NCBI GenBank assembly: GCA_963730535.1
Contig: CAVSRU010000005.1
Location: 659,679 to 723,678 of the forward strand
DNA length: 64,000 nt
Source of the DNA: DASSUW01 sp963730535
Lineage (GTDB): Bacteria; Actinomycetota; Thermoleophilia; Solirubrobacterales; Solirubrobacteraceae
Direction: 5' to 3'
The notes beneath the pieces were generated by a model. The model did no database searches and had not been told where the DNA came from. It saw only the letters and a program-made list of their open reading frames with translations. The position numbers and the translations under genes are program-made. Numbering within the stretch: position 1 is the first letter of the stretch; each line of letters begins with the position of its first letter. Below, one piece after another: positions 61,472 to 64,000 of the stretch.

Positions 61472-61494
61472 ATATGACTAACTCGATCATGTAT
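61472..61494. promoter_or_regulatory. A/T-rich upstream region of metY
   Basis: ATATGACTAACTCGATCATG, followed by TAT, is an A/T-rich patch 22 bp before the metY start. ATGA and TCAT face each other across nine bases. It is probably the promoter/operator of metY; no known regulator motif is claimed. Confidence 0.35.
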
Positions 61495-61514
61495 TGAAGG
61501 CTAGCGGTGCGCCC

Positions 61515-61811
61515 TCACGGGTGCGACGGCGACGGTGGCGCGCCGGGCACCTCGAAAGCCAGCTCGTCGGCGTAGCACCACCACCAGTCCTCGCCCGGCT
61601 CGTAGGACCGGATGACCGGATGGTCGGGCTGGGCGTGGAAGTGCGCGGTGGCGTGCTTGTTGGGCGAGCTGTCGCAGCACCCGATGTGGCCGCACGCCTG
61701 GCAGATGCGCAGGTGGACCCAGCGATCGCCGGTGCGCAGGCAGTCCTCGCACCCGTCGGCCGAGGGGACGACGTCCTGAACGGTGTCCAGGTGGGAACAG
61801 GTGTCGGCCAT
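61515..61811 (-). CDS. UBP-type zinc finger protein
   Basis: 98 residues from the ATG at 61811, with a clean frame. It starts MADTCSHLDTVQDVVPSADG. Metal ligands are CEDCL, WVHLRICQACGHIGCCDSSP and the His pair in NKHATAHFHAQPDHPVIRSY, ending EDWWWCYADELAFEVPG. This is the ZnF-UBP fold, which in eukaryotes binds ubiquitin's C-terminus. In bacteria the role is unknown, and it is widespread in Actinobacteria. The start is set by the conserved DTCSHL; longer in-frame upstream residues look like non-coding translation. Confidence 0.92.
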   Translation of the reverse strand: MADTCSHLDTVQDVVPSADGCEDCLRTGDRWVHLRICQACGHIGCCDSSPNKHATAHFHAQPDHPVIRSYEPGEDWWWCYADELAFEVPGAPPSPSHP

Positions 61812-61961
61812 CGTGGCCTCCTGGTGTCGGGGGAGTCGGCCGGATGGTGCGTGGGAGCGCCACCGGACGACGGCGTGGTCTGATGGTGTGACGACGAAGA
61901 GATTGAAGCATGTGAACGCCACTGGAACCGGCGACGGGGCGACCCCGACGTTATCGGCGTG

Positions 61962-62675
61962 TCAGGCCGGAGGTTCGACCGTGAAGCGGGCGAGGTCGGC
62001 CTCGCCGCCCTCCAGCACGCGCTGGACGGTGCCGGCGCGCAGCACCTCCTTCGTCTGCGCGTAGGCGCGGGAGCTGTAGGCGCCGAGCCGGCGGGCCTCG
62101 GCGATCGCCTCCTCGGCGACCGCCTCGACCGCGACCACCCGGTCGAGGTAGCCGACCTCGGCCGCAGCCTGGGGGCCGTAGACCTCGGCGCCGAGCGTCG
62201 CCGGCACGAGCGCGGTGGTCGCCAACCGGTCCTCGGCGAGGGCGATGGCGAACAGCGGCAATGGCATGCCGATCGAGGTCTCGTTCAGCCCGATCTTGGC
62301 GGGCACGTCGGCCCCGATGCGGACGTCGCACGTCAGCACCAGCAGGGCGCCGGCGGCGAGCGCGTGCCCCGTCACCGCGGCCACGACCGGCTGGGGGTGC
62401 TGGTAGATGCGCATGAGCAGCTCGCCGCCGCGGGCGACGAGGTCGCGGGCGCCGTCCGGACCGCCGCTCATCACCGACAGGTCGAAGCCGGCGCAGAGCT
62501 TGCCCTCCCGCCCGACGATGCACACCGACCGGGCCTCGGCCTCCGCCCGGTCGAGCGCGGCGTCGAAGCTGTCGATCGCCGCGAAGGACAGGACGTTCGC
62601 CTTGCCGTCGTCGAAGCGCAGGACGGCGACCCCGTCCTCGATCGTGGTGGTGACGGGACCGCTCGCATCTGCCAT
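61962..62675 (-). CDS. Enoyl-CoA hydratase/isomerase family protein
   Basis: 237 residues from the ATG at 62675 (MADASGPVTTTIEDGVAVLR). Crotonase fold: DDGKANVLSFAAIDSFDAAL, the oxyanion loop GREGKLCAGFDLSVM near 57-71, and PVVAAVTGHALAAGALLVLT near 95-114, then GLNETSIGMPLPLFAIALAE. The catalytic Glu normally found after the AGGG-type helix appears as NETSIG. It is short for this family but complete. It probably acts on an acyl-CoA in fatty acid breakdown; the substrate is unknown. Clean frame inside the indel-rich segment. Confidence 0.88.
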   Translation of the reverse strand: MADASGPVTTTIEDGVAVLRFDDGKANVLSFAAIDSFDAALDRAEAEARSVCIVGREGKLCAGFDLSVMSGGPDGARDLVARGGELLMRIYQHPQPVVAAVTGHALAAGALLVLTCDVRIGADVPAKIGLNETSIGMPLPLFAIALAEDRLATTALVPATLGAEVYGPQAAAEVGYLDRVVAVEAVAEEAIAEARRLGAYSSRAYAQTKEVLRAGTVQRVLEGGEADLARFTVEPPA

Positions 62676-62755
62676 GCGTCGGGACGTTAAGGCGCGCCGT
62701 CGACCGGTGCGAACCGTCCGACGCCGACGGGCGCCCATGGCCCACACTGGGAACG

Positions 62756-63157
62756 ATGCGCAGCGAGACGATCGACTACCGGACGGGGACGAGCGAGACG
62801 GTGCGGGACATCACCGGCGACTGCGCCTCGTTCGTCGCCGGCGGCGGCGACGGGCTGCTGCACGTGTTCGTCCCGCACGCCACCGCAGGCATCGCCGTCA
62901 TCGAGACGGGCGCCGGCAGCGACGACGACCTGCTGCTCGCCCTCGGGGACCTGCTGCCCGCGGACGAGCGCTGGCGTCACCGGCACGGCTCGCCGGGCCA
63001 CGGCCGCTCCCACGTCATGCCGGCGCTCGTGCCGCCGTACGCGTCCGTCCCGGTGCTGGACGGTCAGCTGGCGCTGGGCACGTGGCAGAGCATCTGCCTG
63101 GTCGACCTCAACGTCGACAACCCCCCGCACGGTGCGCCTCTCCTTCCTCGGGGCTGA
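62756..63157 (+). CDS. YjbQ/UPF0047 family protein, 3' end disturbed
   Basis: 133 residues as read. MRSETIDYRTGTSETVRDIT, LLHVFVPHATAGIAVIETGA, HGSPGHGRSHVMPALVPPYA and QLALGTWQSICLVDLN match the YjbQ fold, members of which have thiamine-phosphate-synthase-like activity. The last codons read NPPHGAPLLPRG, but one frame over gives RTVRLSFLG, a typical end. A missing C in the C6 run at 63121-63126 and a missing G in the G run at 63150-63153 would restore it. Function in this organism is inferred. Confidence 0.8.
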   Translation: MRSETIDYRTGTSETVRDITGDCASFVAGGGDGLLHVFVPHATAGIAVIETGAGSDDDLLLALGDLLPADERWRHRHGSPGHGRSHVMPALVPPYASVPVLDGQLALGTWQSICLVDLNVDNPPHGAPLLPRG

Positions 63158-63225
63158 CGGTCGAGGCGGGGTGACGTGGGGCCGGTCCTCCTGCCTGTCG
63201 CACCGGGTCGGTAACGTCGGGCCAC

Positions 63226-64000
63226 ATGGACAGCTCCGGCCCCGACACGCCGATCTCGCCGGTCGTCGGGCGGGTCCTCGGCACCGAGGAGGCGACCCCG
63301 CTCGAGTTCTGGGTCGGGGTCGGCGAGGGCACCTACCTCCAGCTCGACGACGTGGTGATCGTCGACCGGGTGCTGCCCGACGGCCAGCCGCTGCGCATCT
63401 CGGGCGTGGTGTCGCAGGTGCGCGCCACGCCACGAGGGCACGCGGCTCGACAGCGACGTGTTCCTGGTGGCCGACGGCGTGCTGCCCGCGCAGGTCAGCG
63501 AGGCGGCCCAGGTGCTCGCCACCCGGTTCGAGCCCGAGATCTTCGTGCCGCCGCTGCCGGGGGAGGAGGCGCGCAAGGCCACGGGCACCGATCGCGACGA
63601 CGCCCTGCTGTTCAGCCAGATGCGCACCCGTCTGCCGGCCGGGCTGTCGCGCGACGACGAGCCGTTCTACCTCAACCTCGAGTTCCTCGACGGCACCCGG
63701 GGCGCCCACGTCAACATCAGCGGCGTCTCCGGCGTGGCCACGAAGACGACGTACGCGACGTTCCTGCTCTACAGCATGTTCCACTCGGGCGTGCTCGGGG
63801 CCGAGGCGGCGAACACCAAGGCGCTCATCTTCAACGTCAAGGGCGAGGACCTTCTCTTCCTCGACCATCCGAACACCGAGCTCGGGCCCGACCAGCCGGC
63901 CCGTTACGCCCGCCTCGGCCTGCCCTGCGGGCCGTTCGGGTCGGTGGCCTTCTTCGCCCCGCCGGTGCGCGACGACCCCAACGCCAGCCCCGACGTCGCC
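63226..64000 (+). CDS. HerA/VirB4-like ATPase (DUF87), partial and frameshifted
   Basis: From ATG 63226: MDSSGPDTPISPVVGRVLGT then EEATPLEFWVGVGEGTYLQL DDVVIVDRVLPDGQPLRISG, the HerA-ATS N-terminal barrel. An extra A near 63427 shifts the frame; it resumes DSDVFLVADGVLPAQVSEAA, GEEARKATGTDRDDALLFSQ and LNLEFLDGTRGAHVNISGVSG then VATKTTYATFLLYSMF. The Walker A equivalent is GVSGVATKTTYA. The gene runs off the right edge. HerA translocases work with NurA in end resection or with phage-defence partners; the partner is not visible. Confidence 0.75.
   Translation, partial: MDSSGPDTPISPVVGRVLGTEEATPLEFWVGVGEGTYLQLDDVVIVDRVLPDGQPLRISGVVSQVRATPRGHAARQRRVPGGRRRAARAGQRGGPGARHPVRARDLRAAAAGGGGAQGHGHRSRRRPAVQPDAHPSAGRAVARRRAVLPQPRVPRRHPGRPRQHQRRLRRGHEDDVRDVPALQHVPLGRARGRGGEHQGAHLQRQGRGPSLPRPSEHRARARPAGPLRPPRPALRAVRVGGLLRPAGARRPQRQPRRR

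Overview
The window reads as chromosomal DNA of a very G+C-rich actinobacterium. The left 56.8 kb is most like class Thermoleophilia (Solirubrobacterales and relatives). I infer this from the strong G/C third-position bias, the frequent GTG/TTG starts and 4-bp ATGA/GTGA gene overlaps, the rpmB-yloV-recG-rsmD-coaD neighbourhood, the thrombospondin-type-3 surface protein with a long Ala-Pro tail, and the small secreted proteins with repeated NAFGKCVSK motifs. No rRNA, tRNA, CRISPR array, prophage, transposase or replication origin was seen.

Layout: 0-5 kb holds a cut-off macro-domain gene, acylphosphatase, an RmuC-like coiled-coil/nuclease-fold protein, a DivIVA-like protein, coaD, rsmD, a thioesterase and a homocysteine methyltransferase. 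5-13 kb holds recG, a FakA/YloV-type kinase, rpmB, a Ser/Thr kinase and a divergent EamA/LysR pair. 13-16.5 kb is a complete riboflavin operon in tightly overlapping order (ribD-ribE-ribBA-ribH). 16.5-19.5 kb is an envelope glycan cluster: glycosyltransferase, methyltransferase and flippase. 19.5-28.5 kb is signalling plus sulfate assimilation: a GAF-GAF-SpoIIE-HATPase protein, STAS proteins, a TauE-like permease, cysD, cysC, an ABC ATPase, and a histidine kinase with two response regulators. 28.5-36 kb is housekeeping (rpe, rsmB, fmt, def, priA) plus the calcium-binding surface protein. 36-42.8 kb has an orphan DNA methylase, galK with an SGLT-like symporter, metK and der. 42.8-44.7 kb has a sigma factor fused to its own zinc-binding anti-sigma-like domain, and the Cys-repeat secreted protein. 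44.7-52 kb is an aromatic amino acid operon (rluB-aroH-hisC-VOC-aroF-tyrA-aroA-cmk), followed by rlmN, scpAB, trpS and a stand-alone LigD polymerase domain.

From about 57 kb to the end the character changes. Nearly every gene carries several one-base indels, many in G or C runs: a membrane protein, a shikimate-kinase-like gene, a nucleotidyltransferase, a hypothetical, metY, yjbQ and a HerA-like ATPase. Only the UBP zinc finger and enoyl-CoA hydratase genes are clean. The left 56.8 kb shows only three such breaks. This suggests low-quality sequence and possibly an assembly join near 56.8-57.1 kb.

The most unusual signals are non-coding. (1) A family of four 135-205 bp intergenic elements shares two distinct conserved ends while carrying a different palindromic core in each copy; one copy supplies the last eight codons of a response regulator. 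(2) A nested inverted-repeat element exactly fills the aroF-tyrA gap. (3) Upstream of the DAHP synthase gene there is a promoter, a 14-codon near-leaderless ORF with Tyr and Phe codons, and a 10-bp GC hairpin starting at its stop codon, which together look like an attenuator. (4) A FliA/WhiG-like promoter precedes the surface protein.
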